The notes beneath the pieces were generated by a model that was given only the letters and a program-made list of their open reading frames with translations, was not told the DNA's origin and did not search any database. A stretch of DNA of 39,435 nt from an uncultured Labedella sp. (GTDB taxonomy: Bacteria > Actinomycetota > Actinomycetes > Actinomycetales > Microbacteriaceae), in contig CAKTZW010000001.1 in NCBI GenBank assembly GCA_934636065.1, forward strand, positions 1-39,435, read 5' to 3'. The position numbers were made by a program, and so were the translations under genes. Of this stretch, positions 8,144-16,036 are shown piece after piece (the stretch's first letter is position 1; each line of letters starts with the position of its first letter).

Positions 8144-9841
8144 TCAGGCGGTCGTCGTCGCGGACTCCGCGGCGCTCTCGACGTACTCCTTCTCCCACGG
8201 TGCGACGACGGGGAAGTAGCGCTCGAGGAACTCCGTGACGGCCTTCGTGCGCTTCTCGACCGAGATCTCGGGCTTGCTGCCGTCGTTGAGGCAGAACATG
8301 TCGTGGTCGCGGCGCTTGAGGAGCTTCTTCATCTGACGCAGGGCGCTCTTGAGCGTCGTCTCGACGTACAGCACCCGCGCGTTCGTCTGCACGACCGCGT
8401 GACCGGCCATGAGCCCGTAGTAGTGGTACAGCGAGTTCGTCACCGAGATGTCCGTGGCCGATCGGAACCGGCTGTGCGAGGTTCGGCGGAAGTCCTCCGG
8501 GAACGCACTCTCGAGCTCCTGCATGACGCTGCGGCGCAACGGAGCAGCGCAGTGCTCGAGGTGTCGCGTCGTGACCTTGCCGAAGCGCTCGCGCAGCAAC
8601 CGACGGTTCACGCGGGCGGCGTTCTCGTACCCGCTGCGCGCGGGATTCGAGTCGCCGAGGCCGATGCGGGTCTTCGCTTCCACGAACTTCGTGATGCCGC
8701 CGGGCGAGAAGAAGAGGTTCGGCTGCACGGGCCGGCCGAAGAACATGTCGTCGTTCGAGTACAGGAAGTGCTCGGCGAGACCCGGGATGTTGTGCAGCTG
8801 ACTCTCCACCGCGTGGGAGTTGTGTGTCGGGAGGGCTTCGGCGTGCTCGAAGAACGCCTCGCTCGGCATGATCGTGACCCGGGGGTGCTCCGCGAGCCAC
8901 TCCGGCTTCGGCGAGTCGGTCGCGATGTAGATGTTCCGGACCCACGGCGCGAACATGTAGACGCTGCGCAGTGCGTACTTGAGCTCGTCGATCTGGCGGA
9001 AGCGGGCCTCCGAGTCGTCGCCGTCGCCGACGACGTAGCTCTTCATCCGCTTCGCCCTCTGGCGCTGGAACTCGACGGACGAGCCGTCGACCCACGAGAA
9101 CACGAGGTCGATGTCGAAGGTGACATCGCTCGCGAGGTCCGCGAACATGCTCTCGAGCGTCGGCCACGAGCGCCCGTAGACGACGACCTCCTCCTCGACG
9201 GCCTCCGCGCGCGGCAGCGTCCGCCGCATGAGCGCGTTCTCGGTCGGCGCGGTGATGACATCGTCGCCGAAACGCCACAGCTCGAGCTGGAACGCCGTGT
9301 CGGGTCCGTACCGCAGGCGACCGATCGGCTCGAGGCGCGGGCGGTAGACCCGGAACACCGCGTACGAGGAATCGGCCGCGAGCGAGCCGTCGGCGACGAG
9401 CACGGGACGGCCGTCCGGCTCGAGGGCGTCGTCCGTGTCCCGCGGGGGCACGAAGGGGGCGGAGTAGAAGGGCTCCTCCGCGAACGCCTGGGCGAGGGCC
9501 TTCTCGAGGGCCTTCCGGCGCTTCACGTCGACAGCGATGACGGGCCGGTCGTTGTCGCCGCGGACGAGGAGGAAGTCGATCCCGGCCTCGTCGAGCACCT
9601 CGCGCACCGCGATGAGGTCCTCGACCATCGACTCGTGGGGTGTGAGGTGACCGGCGACGAGCGCGTACTCGCCCTTCCGGCGGACGATGCCGTCCCGCTC
9701 GAAACGCGGACGCCGGCTCCCGGTCGACACGAGGACGAGTTCGGGTGTCTCGGCGATCTGCGGTCCGGGGACGTCTTCGCCCTGGATCGCGTGGAAGCTC
9801 GTCGCCGGGGAGCCGTGCTCGTCGGTCGTGTCTCTCGTCAT
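8144..9841 (-). CDS. Stealth family sugar-phosphate (capsule/exopolysaccharide) phosphotransferase
   Basis: 565 residues. The four Stealth conserved regions are recognisable: CR1 FDIDLVFSWVDGS (about 242-254), CR2 from RFRQIDELKYALRSVYMFAPW through NSHAVESQLHNIPGLAEHFL to YSNDDMFFGRPV (about 280-372), CR3 around SAFPEDFRRTSHSRFRSATD (about 445-464), and CR4 DMFCLNDG (524-531). These enzymes transfer hexose-1-phosphate from a nucleotide sugar to build phosphodiester-linked surface polysaccharides. The N-terminal 240 residues are an extra domain with no clear motif. No other capsule genes flank it, so it may decorate a polymer made elsewhere. ATG 9841 has AAGG upstream. Confidence 0.85.
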   Translation of the reverse strand: MTRDTTDEHGSPATSFHAIQGEDVPGPQIAETPELVLVSTGSRRPRFERDGIVRRKGEYALVAGHLTPHESMVEDLIAVREVLDEAGIDFLLVRGDNDRPVIAVDVKRRKALEKALAQAFAEEPFYSAPFVPPRDTDDALEPDGRPVLVADGSLAADSSYAVFRVYRPRLEPIGRLRYGPDTAFQLELWRFGDDVITAPTENALMRRTLPRAEAVEEEVVVYGRSWPTLESMFADLASDVTFDIDLVFSWVDGSSVEFQRQRAKRMKSYVVGDGDDSEARFRQIDELKYALRSVYMFAPWVRNIYIATDSPKPEWLAEHPRVTIMPSEAFFEHAEALPTHNSHAVESQLHNIPGLAEHFLYSNDDMFFGRPVQPNLFFSPGGITKFVEAKTRIGLGDSNPARSGYENAARVNRRLLRERFGKVTTRHLEHCAAPLRRSVMQELESAFPEDFRRTSHSRFRSATDISVTNSLYHYYGLMAGHAVVQTNARVLYVETTLKSALRQMKKLLKRRDHDMFCLNDGSKPEISVEKRTKAVTEFLERYFPVVAPWEKEYVESAAESATTTA

Positions 9842-9990
9842 AGGTGTCGCCTTCTGTCGGGGTGTCGCGTGCACCGGACCTCGTCCGGTCGTCGCATCGC
9901 GTGTCGCCCGTCGTGATGATCGGGGCACGTCGCTCGGCCGCGTCCGCGAGGGTGCATACCTCCGGGACGCGACGGGGGTCCGATGTCAGT

Positions 9991-10009
9991 ATGCGCCCAC
10001 GGGGCGCAT
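9991..10009. promoter_or_regulatory. 8-bp inverted repeat between VOC and Stealth genes
   Basis: ATGCGCCC (9991-9998) and GGGCGCAT (10002-10009) form a perfect hairpin with an ACG loop, nine bases after the VOC gene stop on the - strand and 150 bp before the Stealth start. It may terminate the VOC transcript or act as an operator; no strong T-run is seen. Confidence 0.35.
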
Positions 10010-10018
10010 TCGGCGTAG

Positions 10019-10417
10019 TCAGTCGATCTCGGGGGCCATCCAGAGCACTTCCCACAGGTGCCCGTCGAGGTCGTGGAAGCTGCGCGCGTACATGAAGCCG
10101 TGGTCCTCCGGCTGCCTCGCCGACGACCCGCCGGACCGGAGCGCGCGGTCCGTCACGTCGTCGACGTCCGCTCGCGACTCGACCGTCACGGCCAGGATGG
10201 TCTCGATGGTGGTGCTCGCGTCCGCGATCGTCTTGTGCGAGTAGCCGGAGAATCGCTCCGTCGCGTGCAGCATCGCGAACACGGTGTCGCCGATCTCGAT
10301 GCACACGGACTGCTCGTCGCTGAACTGCTCGTTCGCCCGCCACCCGAGCGACTCGAAGAACGCGCGAGACCGTGCGACGTCAGCGACGGCCAGGTTGACG
10401 AAGATGCTCGTTGCCAT
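10019..10417 (-). CDS. VOC (glyoxalase/bleomycin-resistance fold) family protein
   Basis: 132 residues, a single vicinal-oxygen-chelate module pair: MATSIFVNLAVADVARSRAF gives the first beta-alpha unit, and SFHDLDGHLWEVLWM near the end is the typical final strand with the metal-ligand glutamate position. Close relatives are annotated as glyoxalase-like proteins of unknown substrate. The ATG at 10417 was chosen because the canonical VOC N-terminus begins there; the open frame upstream is not protein-like. Single gene, in the same direction as the Stealth gene but with 177 bp between. Confidence 0.82.
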   Translation of the reverse strand: MATSIFVNLAVADVARSRAFFESLGWRANEQFSDEQSVCIEIGDTVFAMLHATERFSGYSHKTIADASTTIETILAVTVESRADVDDVTDRALRSGGSSARQPEDHGFMYARSFHDLDGHLWEVLWMAPEID

Positions 10418-10557
10418 GGTCTGTCGTCTCCCGGTCGGTGTGCGGCTGCGGGTGACTTCAACCTCGCGTGCCGGACGTGCGGTGTCAAGCGAGCCGACGA
10501 CATCGTCGGGCTCGCCCATGGGTACTCGTCGTCGAGTGGTCCACCACAACGGGGGGC

Positions 10558-10603
10558 GGTTCTCCTCCCCTACTGGGGGCAGTGCCCCCGCGAGGAGCGA
10601 ACC
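10558..10603. promoter_or_regulatory. Compound hairpin upstream of NERD gene
   Basis: GGTTC (10558-10562) and TCCTC (10563-10567) can pair with GAACC (10599-10603) and GAGGA (10592-10596), with GGGGGC/GCCCCC (10575-10580/10584-10589) forming the tip. The structure lies 49 bp before the ATG of the NERD gene, in the gap divergent from the VOC gene. It may be a 5'-UTR element or protein site. Confidence 0.35.
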
Positions 10604-10651
10604 TAGGCTCGGGACACGGTCGTCCATCGGCCGCGAGGTGCGAAGGACGAG

Positions 10652-11551
10652 ATGACCACGATCGACACGGCGAACGCGCCGCTCGCCGCGGCCACGGCAC
10701 TTCCCGCGCCGACGACCGCGAACGCGACCACGACCGTGACCGACGGGGTCGTGGCGCGTGCCGTCTCGCGTCCGGCCGGCACGATGCTCATCGATCACGT
10801 CCTCGAGCTGCGGTCGGCGAGGCGGGGGCGGTCGTCACTCGCGCGAGCGTTCGGCATCTCCCCCCTCTCCGCCGACGAGGAGCCGTGGTTCGTCGGCGCC
10901 GTCGGCGAACGCGCCGTCGGTCGGCAACTCGCTCGACTGTCACCCGAGTGGACGGTTCTGCATTCCGTGCCCGCACCCCGGTCGCGCGGCGACATCGACC
11001 ACATCGTCATCGGCCCCGGCGGCATGTTCACCGTCAACACGAAGCACCATGCCGGAGCGCGACTCTGGGTGGCGGACGAGTACATCCTCGTGGAGGGTCG
11101 ACGGGTGCCGTATGCGCGCATCGCCCAATCGGAGGCGCGGAAGGCCGCGTCGCTCGCCGGGGCGGCGCTTCCCCCCGCCGTCGCGGTCCGTCCCGTGCTC
11201 GCGATCGTGGGGGCACGCCACCTGCGCGTCCGGTCCCGTTCCCGCCTCGTGGAGACCGTCGACGCGCGCGACCTGCGGTCGTGGCTGGAGTCGCTTCCCG
11301 CGGTGCTCGATGCTGCCACGGTGGCGCGGGTCGCGCTCGCGGTCGCGACGGGGATCGACGGCTCCGGCCGCGCCGGACGGAGCGAGGAGCACGCGGTGTC
11401 GTCGGCGAGGTTCGACCGCCTCGAGCGGGAGGTGACCGAGGCCGCGCGGTGCCGCGGCTGGTGGCGACTCGGCGGGGCACTCGGGGCGATCGGGATCGCC
11501 TGGGCGGCGTTCGCGCAACTGCCGGAATGGCTCGCCTCACAGCTCGGCTGA
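10652..11551 (+). CDS. NERD (nuclease-related) domain protein with C-terminal membrane helix
   Basis: 299 residues. After a low-complexity N-terminus (about 1-45), a NERD domain spans about 78-235: GAVGERAVGRQL (E86), VLHSVPAP, GDIDHIVIGPGGMFTVNTKHH (D116 and K131) and a later hydrophobic strand RPVLAIVG. NERD is a PD-(D/E)XK-like nuclease fold; the usual acidic residue two before the lysine is N129 here, so activity is uncertain. A hydrophobic segment (about 272-292) could anchor it in the membrane. ATG 10652 has AAGGA upstream. It precedes, with 95 bp between, a second gene whose C-terminal half resembles the same domain. Confidence 0.75.
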   Translation: MTTIDTANAPLAAATALPAPTTANATTTVTDGVVARAVSRPAGTMLIDHVLELRSARRGRSSLARAFGISPLSADEEPWFVGAVGERAVGRQLARLSPEWTVLHSVPAPRSRGDIDHIVIGPGGMFTVNTKHHAGARLWVADEYILVEGRRVPYARIAQSEARKAASLAGAALPPAVAVRPVLAIVGARHLRVRSRSRLVETVDARDLRSWLESLPAVLDAATVARVALAVATGIDGSGRAGRSEEHAVSSARFDRLEREVTEAARCRGWWRLGGALGAIGIAWAAFAQLPEWLASQLG

Positions 11552-11646
11552 CGTCCCGGAGGCACTCGGACCGCTGTCAGGCGGTCTCGGCTATCGTCAG
11601 TAGGTGATCGCGCCGTGGGGCGCACCGAGTGGGGAGGATGGAGCGG

Positions 11647-12579
11647 ATGACGGATTCGCCCGCTTCCGCTTCGCCCTACGAGGTGCTGGGCGTCAGCCCG
11701 TCCGCGACCGCCGACGAACTGCGGAGGGCGTATCGCCGCCGCCTCCGCGAGACCCACCCGGACACGGGGGGCGACGCCGTCGAGTTCACGGCGGTGCAAC
11801 GGGCGTGGGAGCGCGTGGGAGAGGCTGCGTCGCGCGCCGCCTACGACCGCGGTGAGAGCAGCGACACCGAATCGACCGCCGAGGGCGCCGGGTGGTCGGC
11901 ACCGACGCACCGCACGCGCGCCGACAACTCCCGGCCCCGCGCCCGCTCCTACGGTCACCCGGGCGGGGCGGCGCGCGAGGCGTACCTCCGGCTCATCCGC
12001 GAATGGGCCGGGCGGGGGGCGGAACCCGAGGACCCGTACGATCCGGCGCTCGTGCGCCGCGCTCCCGCGGAGATTCGGCGGGCGCTCGCCGAGGCGCTCG
12101 CCGAGGAGGCGACCGCTCGTCAGGTGTCGGCGCTCGGCATGGCGTACACGGTGTGGCACGACGTGGCGCCCGGCGGGGGCGAGCGCAAGATCGATCACGT
12201 CGTGCTCGGCCCGACCGGGTTGTACGCCATCTGCTCTGAGGACTTCGGCGTGCCCGTCCGCGTCGCCCGCGGCGAGGTCGTCCCCGTGGGGGGTCCCGCT
12301 GCGGAGCAGCCGGTGCGGTCCCTCGTGCGGGCGGCGCGCGAGCTGGGCCGTGCCGCTCGGGTGAAGGTGACCGGCGTCGTCATCGTCGTGCCCGACACGG
12401 CGCTCGAGGAGGGCGTCGCGGAACTCGACCGGATGCGCAAGCCGGCTGCCTTCGTCGTGACGCGGTCGCGCCTGCCGCAACTGCTGCGGACCGGACCATC
12501 GGGAGTCGACCCCATCGGCGGCAATGAGCTCTTCGACGTCCGCACGCGGCTGCAGGCGGCCGTCCGCTTCGTCGTCTGA
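11647..12579 (+). CDS. J-domain protein with a degenerate NERD-like C-terminal domain
   Basis: 310 residues. Residues about 9-67 are a J domain (SPYEVLGVSPSATADELRRA, HPD at 37-39), which stimulates Hsp70/DnaK ATPase. There is no G/F region or zinc-finger domain as in full DnaJ. After a linker, about 130-280 aligns by eye with the upstream NERD protein: APGGGERKIDHVVLGPTGLY against APRSRGDIDHIVIGPGGMF. The catalytic lysine position is E198 and the preceding acidic position C196, so the nuclease site is probably dead. The start at ATG 11647 has GGGAGG nine bases upstream; ATG 11638 lies within that site. Its stop nearly touches the convergent metalloprotease gene. Confidence 0.75.
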   Translation: MTDSPASASPYEVLGVSPSATADELRRAYRRRLRETHPDTGGDAVEFTAVQRAWERVGEAASRAAYDRGESSDTESTAEGAGWSAPTHRTRADNSRPRARSYGHPGGAAREAYLRLIREWAGRGAEPEDPYDPALVRRAPAEIRRALAEALAEEATARQVSALGMAYTVWHDVAPGGGERKIDHVVLGPTGLYAICSEDFGVPVRVARGEVVPVGGPAAEQPVRSLVRAARELGRAARVKVTGVVIVVPDTALEEGVAELDRMRKPAAFVVTRSRLPQLLRTGPSGVDPIGGNELFDVRTRLQAAVRFVV

Positions 12580-12584
12580 CGGCG

Positions 12585-13055
12585 TCACCGCGCTGCTGCC
12601 CCGTTGCGCAACCGCGGGTCGGGCAGGCGACCGGCGAGGATCTCCCGCTGGTACACCGCGACGACCGCGAACGGCACGTCCAGGTGGCGCGCGATGGCCG
12701 GCGCCGACAGGCCGCTCCGCTCGGCGCTCGCGTACTCCTCCTCGTCGATGAGCATGGCGGCGCACTCGCGTTCCGCGCGACGCTCGACAGCCGGCGTCGA
12801 CGCACGGTCGCGGTACTTCGCGTGCACGTACTCGTGGTGGAGTGTCTCGCGCTCGAGCGGACCGGTGAGCCCCGACCGGACGACGATGCGGCGTTCGTCG
12901 TCGAGGTAGGCCCCGAGCCGGCCGGGCGGCAGGTCCGAGCGGTAGTCGATGCGGACGCCCAGCTCGGCGATCAGGTCGTGGATGGACGGACGCGTGACGA
13001 GACCGTCGTCGCTCGCGTCGCCTCCTCGGGCTGGCCGTGTGTGCCCCTCGCGCAT
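12585..13055 (-). CDS. ImmA/IrrE family metallo-endopeptidase
   Basis: 156 residues. The zinc-protease helix ETLHHEYVHAKY contains H74-E75-x-x-H78, and a later glutamate in AERECAAMLI is the probable third ligand; the rest fits the ImmA/IrrE (DUF955) fold. Known members (ImmA of ICEBs1, IrrE of Deinococcus) cleave a partner XRE repressor to switch on mobile-element or stress genes. Here an HTH regulator gene lies 39 bp upstream on the same strand, the standard regulator-then-protease order. ATG 13055 has GGGGGA upstream. The target is inferred to be that regulator. Confidence 0.82.
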   Translation of the reverse strand: MREGHTRPARGGDASDDGLVTRPSIHDLIAELGVRIDYRSDLPPGRLGAYLDDERRIVVRSGLTGPLERETLHHEYVHAKYRDRASTPAVERRAERECAAMLIDEEEYASAERSGLSAPAIARHLDVPFAVVAVYQREILAGRLPDPRLRNGAAAR

Positions 13056-13094
13056 GGATCCCCCGTCCGGTCGCCCGGACGCGCGTGCCCGGGG

Positions 13095-13469
13095 TCAGTC
13101 GGCGTGCTGCTCGGTCTCCTGCTGCGACTCGAATCCCGGACGATCGAGCGCGGCGAGGGGGAGGCCGTCGGCATCAGTATCGGCGGTACCCCTGACATCG
13201 GAGAGGCCGTGGCCCGCCGCCTTCACGGCGCGCTCTGCCCGGGTGAGCACGACCGAGGGAGTGGTGCCGAGCGCCGTGGCGATCTCCGCGACATCGTTGA
13301 GGTTGAGGGGCAGCTCGCCGCGGAGCCGCTTGTAGTAGTAGTTGCGCGAGATGCTCAAGTGCTCGAGAAGGGCAGCGTGCGTCATGCCGCGCTTGTTCCG
13401 CACCGTGTCGAGTTCGCGCACGACCTGGTACGCGAAAGCCGCAGCAACGCCGATCTCAGCTCTCCCCAT
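13095..13469 (-). CDS. HTH (XRE-like) transcriptional regulator paired with ImmA-like protease
   Basis: 124 residues. A helix-turn-helix fills about 20-75 (RNKRGMTHAALLEHLSISRN, then YYYKRLRGELPLNLNDVAEI), followed by a flexible tail rich in D, T and Q that could carry a protease-sensitive site. Co-directional with, and 39 bp upstream of, the ImmA/IrrE gene. The ATG at 13469 lies six bases after a TACTCT -10, implying a leaderless transcript. The start region is the mirror image of that of the divergent HTH gene at 13557, so the two probably share an operator and cross-regulate. Confidence 0.75.
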   Translation of the reverse strand: MGRAEIGVAAAFAYQVVRELDTVRNKRGMTHAALLEHLSISRNYYYKRLRGELPLNLNDVAEIATALGTTPSVVLTRAERAVKAAGHGLSDVRGTADTDADGLPLAALDRPGFESQQETEQHAD

Positions 13470-13472
13470 CGC

Positions 13473-13553
13473 CCCAGAGTACCCGTGGTCCGCCCGCATC
13501 CACAGGCGCCTGGACACCCGCAGTGGACGGTGTATCCGATTGGGTACTCTGGG
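13473..13553. promoter_or_regulatory. Mirror-symmetric divergent leaderless promoters with 12-bp operator arms
   Basis: CCCAGAGTACCC (13473-13484) and GGGTACTCTGGG (13542-13553) are perfect reverse complements. Each arm ends exactly three bases from its start codon (13469 on -, 13557 on +). Each contains TACTCT six bases before the ATG, i.e. a leaderless -10. Each -10 is preceded, 16 bases further upstream, by GTGGAY (13523-13528 on +; the matching GTGGAT on - is complementary to about 13499-13504). A regulator binding the arm would cover both -10 and start codon. Confidence 0.7.
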
Positions 13554-13556
13554 TGG

Positions 13557-13802
13557 ATGACGCAGAGCGAGTCCACCTGGTCGGAAGCCGTCGCCGCCTC
13601 CGTGCGTGCGGAACTCGCGCGACAGCGCATCCGCGCGGGCAGCCTCGCGCCGGTGCTCGGACTGGGGCGGACCGCAACCTACGATCGCGTGAACGGCGAC
13701 GTCCCGTTCGACACCCGCGAACTGCTCCTGGTCGCGGAGCACCTGGGTCTCAGCGTCGAGGACCTCGTGCGGGACGCCGACGCGCGCGCTACCCGGAGCT
13801 AG
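13557..13802 (+). CDS. Small HTH protein divergent from the XRE/ImmA pair
   Basis: 81 residues, almost entirely a helix-turn-helix: VRAELARQRIRAGSLAPVLG, then LGRTATYDRVNGDVPFDTRE and LLLVAEHLGLSVEDLVRDAD. The layout resembles the regulator at 13469 (HTH, then VPFD/LPLN and a helix pair), so the two look like distant paralogues. It may be a Cro-like antagonist or an excisionase-like regulator in a bistable switch, by analogy with immR-immA divergent loci; no integrase or phage gene is present to support a mobile element. The ATG at 13557 follows TACTCT by six bases (leaderless). Confidence 0.75.
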   Translation: MTQSESTWSEAVAASVRAELARQRIRAGSLAPVLGLGRTATYDRVNGDVPFDTRELLLVAEHLGLSVEDLVRDADARATRS

Positions 13803-13841
13803 GGTCGCACGCAACGGGCGTCGGATCCGCTCGGGGAGACG

Positions 13842-13853
13842 TACGGTCGCGGT
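13842..13853 (+). promoter_or_regulatory. Leaderless -10 element of SDR/DUF2867 gene
   Basis: TACGGT (13842-13847) lies six bases before ATG 13854 and fits TANNNT-N6-ATG. No Shine-Dalgarno is present. Confidence 0.45.
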
Positions 13854-15341
13854 ATGGACTCGCAGGACAGCCGCCGGCTCGCGCTCGTGACCGGTGCCAC
13901 CGGGTACATCGGTGGCCGGCTCGCTCCTCGCCTCCTCGAGGCGGGCTACCGGGTGCGCGTTCTCGTGCGCAACCCCGATCGATTGACGGACGTCCCCTGG
14001 GCCGCCGAGGTCGAGATCGTCCGCGGCGACCTGCTCGACGCCGACACGCTCGCCGCCGCGTACGCGGGCGTCGACGTCGCGTACTACCTCGTCCACTCGA
14101 TGTCGGGAGCGACCGCGCGGACCTCCTTCGAGGACAGCGAGCGGCGGTCGGCTGAGAACGTCGCTCGAGCGGCGAGGGATGCCGACGTCGATCGGCTCGT
14201 GTACCTCGGCGGGCTGCACCCGGACGGGGTCGAGCTCTCGCGTCACCTCCGCTCCCGCACGGAGGTGGGTGAGATCCTGATGGCCTCCGGTGTCCCGACG
14301 GCCGTCCTGCAGGCCGGAGTCGTGATCGGGTCGGGGTCGGCGTCCTTCGAGATGGTGCGCCACCTGACCGAGGTGCTGCCGTACATGCCGGCGCCGCGCT
14401 GGGTGCGCAACAGGATCCAGCCGATCGCCGTCCGCGACGTCATGCACTACCTCATCGGCGCCGCAGAGCTCCCGCCCGACGTCAATCGCGCGTTCGACGT
14501 CGGCGGGCCGGACGAGCTGCGCTACGGCCAGATGATGAACGGGTACGCGGTCGAGGCCGGGCTGCCGCAGCGCCCGATCGCCCCCCTGCCCGTGCTGACG
14601 CCGCGGCTCGCGTCCCACTGGGTGAACCTCGTCACCCCGATCCCCCGGAGCCTCGCGGTCCCACTCGTCGAGTCCCTCCAGCACGAGTGCATCGTGCGGG
14701 AGCACGACATCGACGCGTACATCCCGGAGCCGGAGGGCGGCCTCACGGGCTACCGCCGCGCCGTGCGCCTCGCCCTCGCCCGGATGCGCGACGGAGCCGT
14801 CGAGACGAGCTGGCAGGACGCCTCGGTCGCCGACGCGCCGAGCGATCCGCTGCCGAGCGATCCGGACTGGTCGGGGCACACGGTCTTCACAGACGACAGG
14901 ATCCGCGAGACCACCGCGTCACCCGACCGGGTGTGGGCGGTCGTCGAGGCCATCGGCGGTGAGAACGGCTGGTACTCCTTCCCTCTCGCCTGGGCGGTCA
15001 GGGGCTGGATGGACAAGCTGGTCGGCGGCGTCGGACTTCGCCGCGGTCGCCGCCATCCGACGCGTCTCAACACCGGGGAGGCGCTCGACTGGTGGCGGGT
15101 GGAGCGCATCGACCGCGGGCGCTTCCTCCGGTTGCGCGCCGAGATGAAGGTGCCGGGACTCGCGTGGCTGGAGATGACGGTCGACCCGACCCCCGCCGGC
15201 ACCCGCTATCGGCAGCGGGCCGTGTTCTTCCCGCAGGGTCTCGCCGGGCGGCTCTACTGGTTCGCGATCCTGCCGTTCCACGGCATCATCTTCGCCGGGA
15301 TGGCGCGGCGGATCACGGCGGAGGCCGCTCGGGTCGAGTGA
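13854..15341 (+). CDS. SDR family NAD(P)-binding protein with C-terminal DUF2867 domain
   Basis: 495 residues. The N-terminal half is an atypical/extended short-chain dehydrogenase fold: LALVTGATGYIGGRLAPRLL (about 9-28) binds the dinucleotide, then RGDLLD and AYYLVHSM. The classical YxxxK catalytic pair is not evident, as in NmrA-like atypical SDRs. The C-terminal third (about 350-490), with YSFPLAWAVRGWMDKLVGGV, matches the DUF2867 (START-like) domain found fused to such SDRs in actinobacteria. Function is unknown; binding of a lipid-like or quinone-like ligand is plausible. Single gene with a leaderless promoter. Confidence 0.82.
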   Translation: MDSQDSRRLALVTGATGYIGGRLAPRLLEAGYRVRVLVRNPDRLTDVPWAAEVEIVRGDLLDADTLAAAYAGVDVAYYLVHSMSGATARTSFEDSERRSAENVARAARDADVDRLVYLGGLHPDGVELSRHLRSRTEVGEILMASGVPTAVLQAGVVIGSGSASFEMVRHLTEVLPYMPAPRWVRNRIQPIAVRDVMHYLIGAAELPPDVNRAFDVGGPDELRYGQMMNGYAVEAGLPQRPIAPLPVLTPRLASHWVNLVTPIPRSLAVPLVESLQHECIVREHDIDAYIPEPEGGLTGYRRAVRLALARMRDGAVETSWQDASVADAPSDPLPSDPDWSGHTVFTDDRIRETTASPDRVWAVVEAIGGENGWYSFPLAWAVRGWMDKLVGGVGLRRGRRHPTRLNTGEALDWWRVERIDRGRFLRLRAEMKVPGLAWLEMTVDPTPAGTRYRQRAVFFPQGLAGRLYWFAILPFHGIIFAGMARRITAEAARVE

Positions 15342-15356
15342 CCGCGGGTCGGACCG

Positions 15357-15869
15357 TCAGCGGCGGGCGAAGCGCGACAGGATGCGCCGGCCGGCGGAGG
15401 CGGGCCGACGCTGCGTCGTCCACCCCGTGCCGTCCCACCACTGGTGGTCGCCTGCAGTGATCGGCGAGGGGTACCAGCCGGGTGCCGGGGACTCCGGGCG
15501 TGAGAGGGAAGACGCGGCGCTGATGGCCGATCCGTGCGACGGGACCGAGGGGAGGAATCGCCGAGTCTCCTCGGCGACGGGCGGCGAGGACGCCGATGGC
15601 GCTCCCGGCAGGGCGTCCTGCCCCGTGATCGCATAGCCCGACGCGGCGACGCCGCCGCTCGAGTCGTCGGGCGAGCACGGATACGGTCCGTCGTGCGGGA
15701 CGACGCCGTCGGCCGGCTGGCCGTCACGCGACCAGTTCTCGAACCAGGCGAGCGCGTAGGCGTCGTTGGCGCGGATGTGACTCGCCGTATCGGCGGGGAG
15801 GTGGACGCCTTCCGCCTCGAGGCCGCCGGGGACGTGGAGAGCGTCGCGGAATCGGGAGAAATCGAGCAC
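15357..15869 (-). CDS. DUF2510 domain protein
   Basis: 170 residues. The C-terminus holds a DUF2510 repeat, PAPGWYPSPITAGDHQWWDG then TGWT (about 130-157), a short Trp-rich module common at one end of actinobacterial membrane or surface-associated proteins. The rest (HIRANDAYALAWFENWSRDG, then a Pro/Ser/Gly-rich linker) has no recognised domain and no membrane helix. The frame is open far upstream, but GTG at 15869 has AGGAG with a six-base gap and begins a protein-like sequence, so it is preferred. Convergent with the SDR gene, 15 bp apart. Confidence 0.65.
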   Translation of the reverse strand: MLDFSRFRDALHVPGGLEAEGVHLPADTASHIRANDAYALAWFENWSRDGQPADGVVPHDGPYPCSPDDSSGGVAASGYAITGQDALPGAPSASSPPVAEETRRFLPSVPSHGSAISAASSLSRPESPAPGWYPSPITAGDHQWWDGTGWTTQRRPASAGRRILSRFARR

Positions 15870-16036
15870 GCGGCGCTCCTCTCGGTCTCGTGCGGCGGCT
15901 GGGCTGATCCTCGGAACGAGGGCCTCCGCCATTCTCGCCGCCGCGGTTCCCCGGTGAAATCCCACGCTCGGGGGGTCGCGCCGCATTTCGCACGGAGTCT
16001 GCCCGCGCCTGCTCACAGCTTGTGAACGGCCGGTGT

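Noticed and set aside
12684..13802. One large + strand frame running into the small HTH gene
   Set aside because: The first two-thirds are antisense to the ImmA-like and XRE genes; the protein-like part begins at the leaderless ATG 13557.
13095..13802. Possible prophage or integrative element suggested by the ImmA/XRE pair
   Set aside because: No integrase, excisionase of known family, phage structural gene, tRNA attachment site or direct-repeat ends were seen nearby.
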